A stretch of DNA of 64,000 nt from Bradyrhizobium ivorense (GCF_900696085.1 NZ_CAADFC020000009.1:310001-374000), one strand, 5' to 3'. Shown: positions 53,883-63,286, counted from the stretch's first letter. Translations and numbers: made by a program. The notes: generated by a model not told the origin, from the letters alone.

Positions 53883-54959
53883 ATGAATTGTATGCGAACA
53901 TCTCAGACCATGGGTGCGCACTCCGGTGCGCGCCAGGCCCGGCTCACCGATTGGGACACGGTGCGGATCTTTCTGCAGGTCGCCCGGGTCGGCAGCTTTC
54001 GGGCCGCCGCGGCCGAGCTCAACGTCTCCGCGAATTTTCTCAAGAAGCGGATCTCTCAACTCGAGGATACCTATCAAACGCGGCTGCTGACGCGCCATGT
54101 CGACGGCGTCAGGCTGACGCCGGAAGGCGCCCGCGTGCTCGAAGAAGCACGGCAGATGGAAGAGGCGTCGTTCCGGCTCGACCGCATGCTCAACCAGGTG
54201 GCGCCGGCGCTCAACGGCGAGGTCCGGCTTGCCGTCACCGAAGGTCTCGGCACGTTCTGGCTGGTGCCGCGACTGGTCGAATTCCAGCGCGCCCATCGCG
54301 GGCTATTGGTCGACCTGAAATGCGAGATGCGCCCGGCCGATCTGCTGCGGCTCGAAGCCGACGCCGCGATCCAGCTCGAACGGCCGGAGCAACCGGATAT
54401 CAAGCGGCTGAAGCTCGGCCGGCTGCACATCATGCCGTTCGTCAGCCAGTCCTATGTCGACCTCTACGGCATGCCGAAGAGCGCCGACGACATCAAGCAG
54501 AACCACCGCATCGTGCTGCAGGACGCCGAGCAGACCAAGGGCCGGGAATTGTACGAGAAGCATCTCGGACGCGAGCAGGTCGGCTTCGTCGCGATGCGCA
54601 ACAACGTCTCGACGGCGCATTTCTGGTCGGTCGCGAAAGGCGCCGGGATCGGCTGGCTGCCGACCTACGTTCCCACCCTCGGCGATCCGCTGCTGCCGCT
54701 CGATATCGGCTTCAAGTTCGAGTTCGACATCTGGCTCGCCTATCATCCCGACGCGCACCGCATTCCGCGCGTGCGGCAGCTGATCGACTGGATCATCCAG
54801 GCCTTCGACGGCCGCAAATATCCCTGGTTCCGGGACGAGTTCGTCCATCCCAACGATCTCCTGAAGTCGTATCAGGGCGAGCAGCTGATCAACATGTTCG
54901 CCGGCTTTATCTCCGGGCGCCGGGGATCGCTTGATGAAGATCGGGTGGGCGCGCCATGA
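53883..54959 (+). CDS. LysR-family transcriptional regulator
   Basis: 358 residues, longer than usual. The helix-turn-helix is VRIFLQVARVGSFRAAAAEL, NVSANFLKKRISQLED. The effector domain starts near residue 110 (LNGEVRLAVTEGLGTFWLVP). An extra C-terminal stretch of about 40 residues (FVHPNDLLKSYQGEQLINMF) follows. Starts at ATG 53892 or 53910 are possible. Its stop overlaps the start of the HTH gene at 54956 (ATGA). Confidence 0.85.
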   Translation: MNCMRTSQTMGAHSGARQARLTDWDTVRIFLQVARVGSFRAAAAELNVSANFLKKRISQLEDTYQTRLLTRHVDGVRLTPEGARVLEEARQMEEASFRLDRMLNQVAPALNGEVRLAVTEGLGTFWLVPRLVEFQRAHRGLLVDLKCEMRPADLLRLEADAAIQLERPEQPDIKRLKLGRLHIMPFVSQSYVDLYGMPKSADDIKQNHRIVLQDAEQTKGRELYEKHLGREQVGFVAMRNNVSTAHFWSVAKGAGIGWLPTYVPTLGDPLLPLDIGFKFEFDIWLAYHPDAHRIPRVRQLIDWIIQAFDGRKYPWFRDEFVHPNDLLKSYQGEQLINMFAGFISGRRGSLDEDRVGAP

Positions 54960-55300
54960 GCACATCGCACGACGAACAGATCGATCGGCTGGTGCAGGAG
55001 CGGTGGCGCGCGATCGGGCTGTCGCAGCGTGACGTCGCCGAGGTGCTCGGCACGACTCCAGCCAAGGTCGGCGCCGGCGGCGCGGCCCGGATCGACGATC
55101 GCCGCCTGACGGCGCTCGCCAGGATGCTGGGACCGTCGACCGAGCTCCCTGCGGATGTCACGCCGTCGCTGCAGTCCCTGCTCGAGCTGCGGATGCTGCG
55201 GGTGTTCCGCGAGGTGCAGAGTTCCGACACCAAGCGGATCCTGATCGAGCTCGCCGCGCAGATCGTCCGCCGCCAGGTGACGCCGCCCGAGGCCGGCTAG
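54956..55300 (+). CDS. Small helix-turn-helix protein coupled to the LysR gene
   Basis: 114 residues. RWRAIGLSQRDVAEVLGTTP, AKVGAGGAARIDDRRLTALA is an XRE-like helix-turn-helix; the C-terminal half (LELRMLRVFREVQSSDTKRI) is helical and may dimerise. Translation is coupled to the LysR gene by ATGA, so the two regulators probably act together. Family not further assigned. Confidence 0.65.
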   Translation: MSTSHDEQIDRLVQERWRAIGLSQRDVAEVLGTTPAKVGAGGAARIDDRRLTALARMLGPSTELPADVTPSLQSLLELRMLRVFREVQSSDTKRILIELAAQIVRRQVTPPEAG

Positions 55301-55416
55301 GACCTGATCCGGCCGCCAAGCAAAATGCCGAAAAACAACCCCATGCAAAGTAGCCGGGCGGGCTGCCGGCGTTCGATATGGCCACTGTCCATAGCGGGTG
55401 AAGATGTCGTGTTTTT

Positions 55417-56918
55417 GTAGCTCGTGATCTGTCGCCTTCGTTTTGGAGTTTTGGGCGCCCCCGGAAGGCGTGGACGGGAGCGCCGGGTTTGTCATGCCAT
55501 GGATGGAGCGGTCTGGTCAGCCCTGCGGGCGGGTTTCTTTGTTCGATTTGAAGCCCGTTTCTCCGTCCCGACCCGCGTTGTCTCGACGGCGGCGCGCGCA
55601 GGAGCGGTCAAGGACGCGCGCTTGCGCGCCCGCCAGGGCTTGTCCTTGACGGCTCCGAGCACGCTGCCAGGCTGAGATGCGTCGGGGCTGATCTGCTGTC
55701 CGTTGGCGCTAAACCTCGCCAATCGATGCGGGCCGAGGAACACGCTGACGGTGCCATCGGGATACTCATGCACCCGCACCAGGGCCCTGACGAAGTGAGG
55801 CCTCAGCCGGCTCTCCGGCAACTGCAGCCGGCGACCTTTCCATGCGACGGTATTGTCGTTGGCGACGGTTCGCTCCTCGATCACGCACAGCGCCTCGCGC
55901 CAGGCCTCGTGGCGGTCGGCAACGAAGGCGGTGCCTTGCTGTTCGGCCTTGATCGCAAATGCGGCGTTGTGTTCGGCGATGTAATGCGCCTTCAACCACG
56001 CATTGGCGGCTTCGACCGTCTTGATCCCGGCGAGCCGCAGCTCCTTTGGCAGGCGGTCCTGCAGCGTGCCAAACAGCCGCTCGGAGCGTCCCCGCGCCTG
56101 CGGCGAATAGGCCGCGATATGCTCGATCCCAAGATGCGACAAAGCCCGTCCCACCTGGGTTTGTTGCGTCTTCGAGACCTTCTCGCCAGCCTTCGGGGTA
56201 AGGAAATAATGGCTGCCGCGATCGGTGTAGAGCGCACAGAACAAGCCGCGCTCGCCAATCACCTCGCGCAGGGCCAGGAACGTCGAGGCGTGCCTTCTTC
56301 CTCGACCAGCAGCATCGAGTAGACCTCGCTGGTCGCATCGTCCATCGTCACGATCAGGTCCATCGCCGGCAGATCCTCGATCCAGACGTGGCGCGATCCG
56401 TCCTGGTGCAGCAGCATCCCCGGCAGCGGCCGGCGTGGGCGCTTCTTACGGTGCGCCGAACGCTTCGGCGCCTTCCGTACCAGGCCCGCCGCCTGCAGCG
56501 CGAGCTTCGTCACCGTATAGCCCAGCACATAGTCATGCCGCTTTTGCAACTGCTCGTGGAAGTGCTTCACCGTGAAGTCCGCGTACTTGTCCCGGAACAG
56601 TCCCAGCATCCGCTCCAGCTCTTCCTCCGGTGCCCGCCGCGGCGATCGCCGTCCCATGCGCCGGTCCACCAGCCCGATATCGCCCTCCGCCTCATAACGC
56701 TCCGCCCAGCGTTGGAAGGTCCGAACACTGACCCCGAGAAACTCCGCAGCCGCCTCCTGCGTCAGTTCCCTCGCTTCCGTCCGTTCCAGCAAATCTGAAA
56801 ACCGCATCCGTCGTACACCCTCGTGAATGGATGCCGTGCCCATCGTGCCCCCTTTGTCCCGGGGCACCAAAAACACGACACTTCACGAGCTACAAACAGG
56901 CGACAGATCACGAGCTAC
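55417..56918 (-). mobile_element. Insertion sequence of the ISNCY/IS1202-like group
   Basis: An identical 20-bp word GTAGCTCGTGATCTGTCGCC lies at 55417-55436 and, inverted, at 56899-56918, giving an element of about 1.5 kb. A second partial copy of the end (CACGAGCTAC) lies at 56884-56893, and AAAAACACGACA (56869-56880) mirrors TGTCGTGTTTTT left of 55417, so the exact outer ends and target duplication are unclear. The single transposase gene is frameshifted. Confidence 0.75.
55492..56843 (-). pseudogene. DDE transposase, frameshifted
   Basis: The N-terminal part (ATG 56843) has the helix-turn-helix LTQEAAAEFLGVSVRTFQRW and the first catalytic Asp in LLHQDGSRHVWIED. The frame breaks at about 56290: EEEGT continues correctly only in another frame as ASTFLALREVIGERGLFCAL. 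The second part carries YTDRGSHYF (second Asp) and GRSERLFGTLQDRLPKEL (Glu). One missing base explains the break. I assign the ISNCY/IS1202 group from the overall pattern. It is probably inactive unless complemented. Confidence 0.8.
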
Positions 56919-57126
56919 TGACACGTTCGACATGGCGGCTTGACACGTCGGGCAAGTCAGGGGTAGTCTTCCAATATTCCGAAATTGTGCCAGGCGCCGG
57001 CTCGCTCCCGCAGAGCGAATGATGACAGGTTGAATCGGCCGGGAGGCATTTGCTGCACCTTCCGCAAGCGGGAGAGGAGCGAAGGTTCTTCGCGGATACA
57101 ATTGCAGCCCAGGGCATGCGCTCGGG

Positions 57127-57819
57127 CTAGACGGTCATGCCGAACCGCTCCCTGAAGCCTTTGATGCCAGGGGGCGTGATTGCAATGGCTCGCGTGCCGG
57201 GCAGGCGCCGTACCCAGCCCAAATCGAAGCAACGTGTGGCGAATGCCGCGGCGACGGCGCCACCCAAGTGTGGCCTTTGCTCACTCCAGTCGAGGCACGA
57301 TCGGCAAAATTGACGCTTCGAGCCTTGTACCGCCGCCAGATCGATGCCGAAATCGGAAAGCGATTTCGTCCCACGTGCCGTAAGGAGACCGCCATCCCTC
57401 GAAAGCACGATCAGCTTCTGCTTTATGAAGGCCTGGGTCAGCCCCACTCCTAATTTTCCGGCAAAGTGGTCGTAACAGGTTCGCGCATCGCGCAATGTCT
57501 GCTCACGCTCCGAGAGCGCATGCGAGCGCGACGGACGCACCGCGGTTATCGCAATCGCCATCACTGCTTCCAGCGCTTGCCCCACAAGCGGTCCCGCCAG
57601 TCGGAAATACCGGTTACGACCTCGCCTCTCGGGAGTGATCAACTGACCGTCCGTCAATTTCGCCAGATGCCAACTCGCAGTCTGCGGCGTAACGCCCGCA
57701 ACTCCCGCCAGTTCGGTCGCACTGTGGCTACAACCATCCAGGAGCGTACAGAGTATCACTGCGCGCGCCTGGTCGCCGATGATGTCCCCGACTTCCGCCA
57801 GCTTGTTAGGACTGCTCAT
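57127..57819 (-). CDS. ArsR-type winged-helix regulator
   Basis: 230 residues. The N-terminal 90 residues form an ArsR-type winged helix (QARAVILCTLLDGCSHSATE, LAGVAGVTPQTASWHLAKLT, DGQLITPERRGRNRYFRLAG). The C-terminal part contains RQFCRSCLDWSEQRPHLGGA, typical of longer ArsR-like regulators of the YdfF kind. Effector unknown; it might regulate the divergent transporter at 58118. Confidence 0.85.
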   Translation of the reverse strand: MSSPNKLAEVGDIIGDQARAVILCTLLDGCSHSATELAGVAGVTPQTASWHLAKLTDGQLITPERRGRNRYFRLAGPLVGQALEAVMAIAITAVRPSRSHALSEREQTLRDARTCYDHFAGKLGVGLTQAFIKQKLIVLSRDGGLLTARGTKSLSDFGIDLAAVQGSKRQFCRSCLDWSEQRPHLGGAVAAAFATRCFDLGWVRRLPGTRAIAITPPGIKGFRERFGMTV

Positions 57820-58117
57820 GACCGGAGTGTACGGAGGTCACGCAGGAATAGTCCAGAGATTATGCTTCGAGCGCGGTCGAAGTAAATCCGGTTGCGACAC
57901 ATGCGAAGGTCGGCGCATCCAATGTGCAGGACACGCGCGATCCGTCGACGAGTCGTTTTTGTCGTCCGTGCGAGGAATGCCGAGCCACGGAGGGCGAAGC
58001 AATTGATCGAGGCCACGCAGAGCCGCGAAGCGGCCCGGCGATCGAGAACGGCACGCCGAGCAATATCGTCTCACATCTCCAGGGAGCCGTCCGGTGACAT
58101 CGCCACGGAGCAACAAC
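57820..58117. other. Divergent intergenic region
   Basis: 298 bases between the ArsR-type gene and the transporter. No further gene recognised. GGTCAACG-type or long inverted operators were not seen. Confidence 0.35.
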
Positions 58118-58570
58118 ATGACGTCCGCATCTGGTACTTTTCTGCTCTCCTTTCTCATGCTTGTGACCGGAGTCTGCATTCCGATCATGGCCGCGTGGAA
58201 CTCGAGGCTTGGCTCCGAGCTCGGGAGTCCCTGGGCGGCCGCCTTCATTCTTTTCGTTCTCGGCTCCATCGTCTGCGGTATTGCCATGATCTTCCTTGGC
58301 TTGCCGAAGCACGACTGGTTCAGCGCGACGCCGCTCTATTACGCAGGCGGACTGGTTGTCTCTCTGTACATCCTGGGGATCACATGGACGGCGCCGCGCA
58401 TCGGCGTTGCCAACGCCGTGTTTTTCGTGCTGCTCGGGCAGATTGCGTCGGCCGCGCTCATAGATCAGTTCGGTGCGTTCGGTGCGCTGAAGTCGTCGCT
58501 CACCACGACGCGCATCATTGGCATCGCGTTCATGCTCGTTGGAACATTTCTCGCACGACGTATCGCATGA
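58118..58570 (+). CDS. YdcZ/DUF606-type membrane transporter
   Basis: 150 residues with five hydrophobic segments (FLLSFLMLVTGVCIPIMAAW, AAFILFVLGSIVCGIAMIFL, YYAGGLVVSLYILGITWTAP, VANAVFFVLLGQIASAALID, IIGIAFMLVGTFLARRIA). The pattern matches the half-size DMT-type YdcZ (DUF606) family. ATG 58118 has GGAG seven bases upstream. Substrate unknown. The ArsR-type gene is divergent, a common pairing. Confidence 0.82.
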   Translation: MTSASGTFLLSFLMLVTGVCIPIMAAWNSRLGSELGSPWAAAFILFVLGSIVCGIAMIFLGLPKHDWFSATPLYYAGGLVVSLYILGITWTAPRIGVANAVFFVLLGQIASAALIDQFGAFGALKSSLTTTRIIGIAFMLVGTFLARRIA

Positions 58571-58845
58571 TGCCGGCGCGGCGAGCCTCGGTGCCGGGTG
58601 AATGGATCGGCGGACGAGCTTTTACCAAATTGAAAACAGGAATCGGAGCGGCGCGGAGCCGTTCGTGCCGTCACAATTCTCAAACACGACTTCTCAATCC
58701 GCGCATCGAAGCGATGTTCGGAGCAATGTGTGGGATGCCTCACTTGCTCCGGCCGCGATGCCTCGTTTACGACTCCGCGCGCAGAAGCGCTGGGGGCTCT
58801 CGGCGATCTGTTGTTTTCAGAATCCTTTGCTGACGGAGATTTCCG

Positions 58846-59139
58846 ATGAAGACCACGGCCTCGATCCTGCTTGCCGCCGCGCTCGCGCTGTCGTCCGCGC
58901 CCGCCAGTGCCACCGTGCTCGATCTTTCCACCATGAGCTGCAAGCAGTTCGTCGAAGGCGGCGACGACACCATCAAGATGGTGCTGGTCTGGATGGACGG
59001 CTGGTACAAGGGCGATTCCGACGAGGCGATCATCGACACCGACGTGTTCGTCGAGAACGCCAAGAAGTTCGGCACCTATTGCGGAAAGAATCCGACCATC
59101 AGCATCGTCAACGCCGCCGAGGCGGTGCTCGGCAAGTAA
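58846..59139 (+). CDS. HdeA/HdeB-like periplasmic protein
   Basis: 97 residues. Signal peptide 1-22 (cut after PASA). The mature part LDLSTMSCKQFVEGGDDTIK, MVLVWMDGWYKGDSDEAIID, FGTYCGKNPTISIVNAAEAV resembles HdeA/HdeB acid-stress chaperones, with two cysteines that would form a disulfide. GGAG lies before the ATG. A role in envelope stress is inferred from the family. Confidence 0.82.
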   Translation: MKTTASILLAAALALSSAPASATVLDLSTMSCKQFVEGGDDTIKMVLVWMDGWYKGDSDEAIIDTDVFVENAKKFGTYCGKNPTISIVNAAEAVLGK

Positions 59140-59239
59140 GCTTGCAGCGTCGTCCCGGCGAGACCCATAACCATCGAAGGTCATGGTTACTCCGTCACAA
59201 GCTCTCAGGGTGACGGTGTTGGTTTGCTCAGCTTGCTCG

Positions 59240-59347
59240 GTGTCATCACCCGGCTTGACCGGGTGATCCAGTATTCCAGAGACGCCGGTGATAGAAGCGA
59301 GAGGCGGCGGCGTACTGGATCGCCCGGTCAAGCCGGGCGATGACAGC
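59240..59347. repeat. Dispersed repeat, type B, copy 2
   Basis: Same layout as 18145-18250: GTGTCATCACCCG start, GATCCAGTATTCCAGAGAC core, GGCGTACTGGATCGCCCGG and a GGGCGATGACA end. Confidence 0.9.
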
Positions 59348-59409
59348 GGTGGGTGAGGACAAAGCTTCACACCCTCTCAGGGTGACGGATTGGTTGCTCG
59401 GCTTGCTCG

Positions 59410-59533
59410 GTGTCATCGCCCGCGAAAGCGGGCGATCCAGTATTCCAGAGACTGCAGTGCTTGAGCCGATAGGCCGCGGCGTACTGGATCGCCCGGTCCA
59501 TGTGCGCAATTGCGCACAGGCCGGGCGATGACA
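59410..59533. repeat. Dispersed repeat, type B, copy 3
   Basis: As copy 2, with an inserted hairpin TGTGCGCAATTGCGCACA in the right half. The hairpin word is shared with the type C repeats. Confidence 0.9.
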
Positions 59534-59537
59534 GCTG

Positions 59538-59624
59538 CGTAGGATGGTTAGAGCGAAGCGAAACCCATCATCTCAATGCGCGGCACGAAGTTGATGGGTT
59601 TCGCTGCGCTCTACCCATCCTACG
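59538..59624. repeat. Palindromic repeat, type F
   Basis: CGTAGGATGGTTAGAGCGAA and the following AAACCCATCA are mirrored by TGATGGGTTTCGCTGCGCTC and CCATCCTACG. A half copy lies at 59955-59987. Confidence 0.9.
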
Positions 59625-59646
59625 GGCTACGCAATCGCCTCAAGGG

Positions 59647-59733
59647 AGCGTGAGCTTCGAAGGATCGACGGCAACCAGCCGGGCCGATTCATCCTTCGAG
59701 ACGCGCGCAAGAGCGCGCTCCTCAGGATGACGG
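59647..59733. repeat. Palindromic intergenic repeat, type A, copy 2
   Basis: Shares CTTCGAAGGATCGACGGC and CCAGCCGGGCCGATTCATCC with 17979-18103, ending CTCAGGATGACGGTG. Confidence 0.85.
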
Positions 59734-59780
59734 TGATGGGTGCTGCGGCTGTCTGATTCAACTGTCAAACAGCTTGCTCA

Positions 59781-59953
59781 GTGTCATCACCCGCGCATGC
59801 GGGTGATCCAGTATTCCAGAGACCGCGGTGATGGAATGAGAGGCCGCGGCGTACTGGATCGCCCGGTCCCGTCTACGCCAAGGCTTCGACGAGGCTTGCG
59901 ATCTCGGGCGCGCCGGAGCTTTAGCGAAGGCGGCAAGCCGGGCGATGACAGCT
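59781..59953. repeat. Dispersed repeat, type B, copy 4, with insertion
   Basis: Same ends and core as copies 1-3, but the right half is split by about 60 bases (GTCTACGCCAAGGCTTCGAC and on) before AAGCCGGGCGATGACA. Confidence 0.85.
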
Positions 59954-60029
59954 GCGTAGGATGGTAGAGCGCAGCGAAACCCATCAGCTTCTCAGGATGA
60001 GGAGATACACCGTCTCTAATGCAAGAATC

Positions 60030-60494
60030 CTATCCCGGCAGCATCGCGAAGGCGCTCGAGACCATTGCCACCGGCTTGTTGTCGGCGGCGGAAAGCAGGG
60101 TGACGCGGCCGAAGCTCATGGTGCGGCCGAGGCGGACCACGCGGGCGTCGGCCAGCACGTCGGAGGCGGTCACCGCGCGCATGAAATGCGTGGTCTGGTC
60201 GACCGTGGTCATCGCGCGATAGCCCTTGTTGGCGGCGAGGTTGGCGATCACCATCGCGGTGTCGGCGAACGCCATCAGCGCCTGGCCGCTGACGGTGCCG
60301 CCGCTGCGGCAGAGCCGCTCGGAGAACGGCAGCCGCAGCACCGCGCCAGGCTGCCAGTCGGCGCCGCCGCCCGGAGGGGCTGCGAAGTCGAACTGCTCGA
60401 CCGCCAGATTGAGATCCTGCACCCACGGCGCAAAGATCTCGCCGAGCGCGCGCCGCGCGTCCTCGATCCCGAATTCACCGGCCTGCTGCTGCAT
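60030..60494 (-). CDS. PaaI-family thioesterase
   Basis: 154 residues, hotdog fold. RSGGTVSGQALMAFADTAMV holds the central helix with the catalytic Asp-type residue, and TTVDQTTHFMRAVTASDVLA follows, as in PaaI/YbgC-like acyl-CoA thioesterases. Substrate unknown. Upstream GAGGA is about ten bases from the ATG. Confidence 0.82.
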   Translation of the reverse strand: MQQQAGEFGIEDARRALGEIFAPWVQDLNLAVEQFDFAAPPGGGADWQPGAVLRLPFSERLCRSGGTVSGQALMAFADTAMVIANLAANKGYRAMTTVDQTTHFMRAVTASDVLADARVVRLGRTMSFGRVTLLSAADNKPVAMVSSAFAMLPG

Positions 60495-60567
60495 GACGTT
60501 CCGTTTCCTCTGAACTGTTGCTCGTGATTTATTCTAGCGCGGGACGGCAAGCAACGGACTCCGTTTA

Positions 60568-60715
60568 CCTCGCCCCGCTTGCGGGGAGAGGTCGAAATTC
60601 AAGCGCAGCTTGAATTTCGGGTGAGGGGGAGTCTCCGCGAGTCCAACTGCCGCCATGTTGTGTGGAAGCAGCCCCTCACCCCAACCCTCTCCCCGTAAGA
60701 ACGGGGCGAGGGAGC
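60568..60715. repeat. C/G-rich hairpin element, type E, inverted copy
   Basis: CCTCGCCCCGCTTGCGGGGA followed by the palindrome TTCAAGCGCAGCTTGAA and GGGTGAGGGGGAGTCTCCGC. The reverse complement of 47885-47957 matches with few changes. The right side CCCCTCACCCCAACCCTCTC pairs back. Confidence 0.85.
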
Positions 60716-60752
60716 GCAGCGCCGTCGCCGTTCGACCCAACTTCATTTCGCT

Positions 60753-62228
60753 TCAGTTGCGCGTGACATGCACGCGCGGCGTCTTGCCGTCGTTCCATTT
60801 GCCGCCGATCGCGCGTTCGATCTGGGCGGCGAGTTGCAGCAGCAGCCCGTCGTCGGCCTGCTTTCCGATTGCCTGGATGCCGAGCGGCAGGCCGTGCTCG
60901 TTGGTCGCGAGCGGCAGCGAGATCGCGGGGATGCCGCAGAGATTGGCGAGCGGCGTGAAGGCGAAGTTGCGCCAGAGATTGCCGAACCAGTCCAGCACCG
61001 ACGGATTGTCCGAGATGGTGAGATATTCCGTGGTGCCGACCTTCGGCGTCGGCAGCGCCGTGATCGGCGTCAGGATGATGTCCCAGTCCTCGAAGAAGGC
61101 GCCGAAGCGGCGCGAGGTGGTGTTGAACACGGCCTGCATGCGCGCCCGATCGGCGAAGCTGGTGTCCTTGCCGTGCTCCCAGATCCGGATGTTGATCGGC
61201 TCGATCAGCTCGGCCGGCGGGCGCGGCAGTCCGCGCGCCGCCAGCATGTTGCCGATCACGACCGCGAAATTGCTGATGTAGCAGGTGGTCTGCGCGGCGA
61301 ACGCCGCCTGGTAGTCGATCGCGGGCAGGGCGTAATCGACCTGATGGCCGAGGCCCTCGAGGAAGCGTCCGACCCGTTCGAGCTCGGCCGAAATATGCGG
61401 CGTCGCGCGATAGTCGCCCCATTGGTGCGACAGTGCGATTTTGAGCCGGGCAGGGTCGCGCGCGATCATCGCGGTATACGGCTCCGCCGCGCTCCAGTAC
61501 GGCATGAACTCGCCCGGCGCGCCGCCGCGGCAGGCATCGACGAAGGCCGCGGTGTCGCGCACCGAGCGCGACTGGCAGCCCTGGATCGAGACCAGGCCGG
61601 AGAGATCGGACAGATGCGGCGCGATCGAGAACACGCCGCGCGAGACCTTCAGCCCGATATTGCCGTTGACGCCGGCGGGAATCCGGATCGAGCCGCCGCC
61701 GTCGGTGGCATGCGCGATCGGCACCGCGCCGGCGGCGACCATCGCCGCGCTGCCGGCCGACGAGCCGCAGGTGGTGTAGTCGGTATTCCAGGGATTGCGC
61801 GTGACATAGACGGCGGGGTTTTCCGCCGAGCTGCAGACCCCGAATTCCGGCGTCGTGGTGCGGCCGATCAGATTGAGGCCGGCCTTGCGCAGCTTGGTGG
61901 TCAGGAAGGTGTCCTCTGCGGCGCGGTTGCCGCGCATCATCAGCGAGCCCATCTCCTGCAGCCGCCCCTTCAGCGTCGGGCCGAGATCCTTCATCAGGAA
62001 GGGCAGGCCGGCGAACGGGCCGTTGAGGTCGGCGCCGTCGCGCGCGGGGTCGGCGATGACGTCGTCGAACAGCTCGACCACGCCGGACAGCGCGCCATCG
62101 ACCCTGGCTGTGGCGGCTGCGGCCTGCGCGGCCAATTCCCGCGGCGTCAGTTCGCCGTTCCGCACGCGCGCGGCGAGCGCCGTCCCGTCATGCCGCGCCC
62201 ACTCGTCCCAGCTCATCGCCAAAGTCAT
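60753..62228 (-). CDS. Amidase (amidase-signature family)
   Basis: 491 residues. LPFLMKDLGPTLKG gives the catalytic Lys, TTCGSSAGSAAMVAAGAV the cis-Ser, and ATDGGGSIRIPAGVNGNIGL the nucleophile Ser. The usual GGSSGGS is CGSSAGS here, but both serines are kept. It hydrolyses carboxylic amides; no GatB or GatC partner lies nearby, so it is a free amidase, possibly for aryl or aliphatic amides. ATG 62216 is an alternative start. Confidence 0.9.
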   Translation of the reverse strand: MTLAMSWDEWARHDGTALAARVRNGELTPRELAAQAAAATARVDGALSGVVELFDDVIADPARDGADLNGPFAGLPFLMKDLGPTLKGRLQEMGSLMMRGNRAAEDTFLTTKLRKAGLNLIGRTTTPEFGVCSSAENPAVYVTRNPWNTDYTTCGSSAGSAAMVAAGAVPIAHATDGGGSIRIPAGVNGNIGLKVSRGVFSIAPHLSDLSGLVSIQGCQSRSVRDTAAFVDACRGGAPGEFMPYWSAAEPYTAMIARDPARLKIALSHQWGDYRATPHISAELERVGRFLEGLGHQVDYALPAIDYQAAFAAQTTCYISNFAVVIGNMLAARGLPRPPAELIEPINIRIWEHGKDTSFADRARMQAVFNTTSRRFGAFFEDWDIILTPITALPTPKVGTTEYLTISDNPSVLDWFGNLWRNFAFTPLANLCGIPAISLPLATNEHGLPLGIQAIGKQADDGLLLQLAAQIERAIGGKWNDGKTPRVHVTRN

Positions 62229-62374
62229 GCCGTCGATTCCTTTTCTGCTTTGTTTCGCAACTGTAATTTGCGCTGGCGCAGGGTCAAATCAGCGCTCCGG
62301 GGGCGGGGCGCAGGGGCTTGAAAATGCCCCAGTTCTGGGGCCCTATGGCCGCCTGTTCAGGGGATGGGGTCGTC

Positions 62375-62506
62375 ATGTTCCGTCGATTGGTGATGCTGGG
62401 CGGCGTGATCGCAATCGGGCTCGCGCTCAGCGGCTGCACCAAATGCGGTCCGATCTGGGACGACTGGATGCAGTCGCCGAAATCCTGCAAGTCAGACCAT
62501 CTTTGA
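62375..62506 (+). CDS. Small lipoprotein
   Basis: 43 residues. The signal MFRRLVMLGGVIAIGLALSG ends in the lipobox LSGC, so Cys21 would be lipidated. The mature part CTKCGPIWDDWMQSPKSCKS contains three more cysteines or Trp-rich contacts. Function unknown. ATG 62375 has GGGG five bases upstream. Confidence 0.6.
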   Translation: MFRRLVMLGGVIAIGLALSGCTKCGPIWDDWMQSPKSCKSDHL

Positions 62507-62604
62507 GGTCCTGCTTTGAAGATCTTGGCGCCTCTGCCAGGCGCGCTTGGCGACGGCTTTTTGGCGGTGATATACCCCCCACGGAAATGCAAGGGAGCGC
62601 CCTT

Positions 62605-62925
62605 ATGAGAATTCTGAGCGCGGTCGCGGTCGCGGTGCTGCTGTCGGCGCCGGCCTATGCGCAGATGCCCAATGTCAACCTGATGCCTGAGGTCAAGACC
62701 AAGACCCAGGAGGAGAAGGATCAGGACGCCGCCAACCAGAAGGCCTATCAGGAGTCGCTGCGCAAGATTCCCGACGCCAAGACATCGGCCGATCCCTGGG
62801 GCGCGGTGCGCAACGACGCGCCGCCGAAGAAGGCCGTCGAGCATCCCGCCAAGCCGAAGACCAAGTCTGGAAGCACAGCGTCCGGCAGCGCAGCGTCCGG
62901 CAATACGGCGCAGCGCAGCCAGTAG
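62605..62925 (+). CDS. Secreted hydrophilic protein
   Basis: 106 residues. Signal peptide 1-19 (cut after APAYA). The mature part is Lys/Gln/Asp-rich and helical (KTQEEKDQDAANQKAYQESL), then a basic Ser/Gly tail (SGSTASGSAASGNTAQ). No cysteines. GGGAG lies seven bases before the ATG. No family recognised. Confidence 0.65.
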   Translation: MRILSAVAVAVLLSAPAYAQMPNVNLMPEVKTKTQEEKDQDAANQKAYQESLRKIPDAKTSADPWGAVRNDAPPKKAVEHPAKPKTKSGSTASGSAASGNTAQRSQ

Positions 62926-63027
62926 CGTCCGGCGGCCGTTCCCGAATCGCGCGTCCCGCAGACTCGGATTCCGCCGGCGCCGGCCCTATATATCGGGGAC
63001 GTCGTCAGTTGGTCCGGATTAGCGACA

Positions 63028-63258
63028 ATGGTCTCTCGCCCGCGCGATCTCGCCAGCCGGATGGCCGCCCGGCGCAAGCCGGACGACGGCTATCTGCGCG
63101 AGACCTTCACCCTGCCGCGCGATCAGGCGCGCTCGCGGGCGCGCGACTTCCTGAACCGCTACCCGAAGGCCGCCTATATGAGCGCGGTCGAGAGCTGGCG
63201 CGAGCTGCCCGGCGGCGAGATCGAGTTCACGATGCGGCGGCTCGCCAGCGCCGACTGA
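63028..63258 (+). CDS. Small cytoplasmic protein of unknown function
   Basis: 76 residues, highly charged, Arg-rich (RETFTLPRDQARSRARDFLN, RYPKAAYMSAVESWRELPGG). Clean helix-then-strand pattern. Convergent with the gene at 63287. No family recognised. Confidence 0.65.
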   Translation: MVSRPRDLASRMAARRKPDDGYLRETFTLPRDQARSRARDFLNRYPKAAYMSAVESWRELPGGEIEFTMRRLASAD

Positions 63259-63286
63259 AGGCGCCCCCGCTCGGGCCGATCCCGGC

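Noticed and set aside
59140..60010. Possible CRISPR array
   Set aside because: Repeats are of several kinds, 80-170 bases long, unevenly spaced and palindromic, with no unique spacers of constant length and no cas genes.
60768..62321. 517-codon plus-strand frame
   Set aside because: Antisense to the amidase gene; no family pattern.
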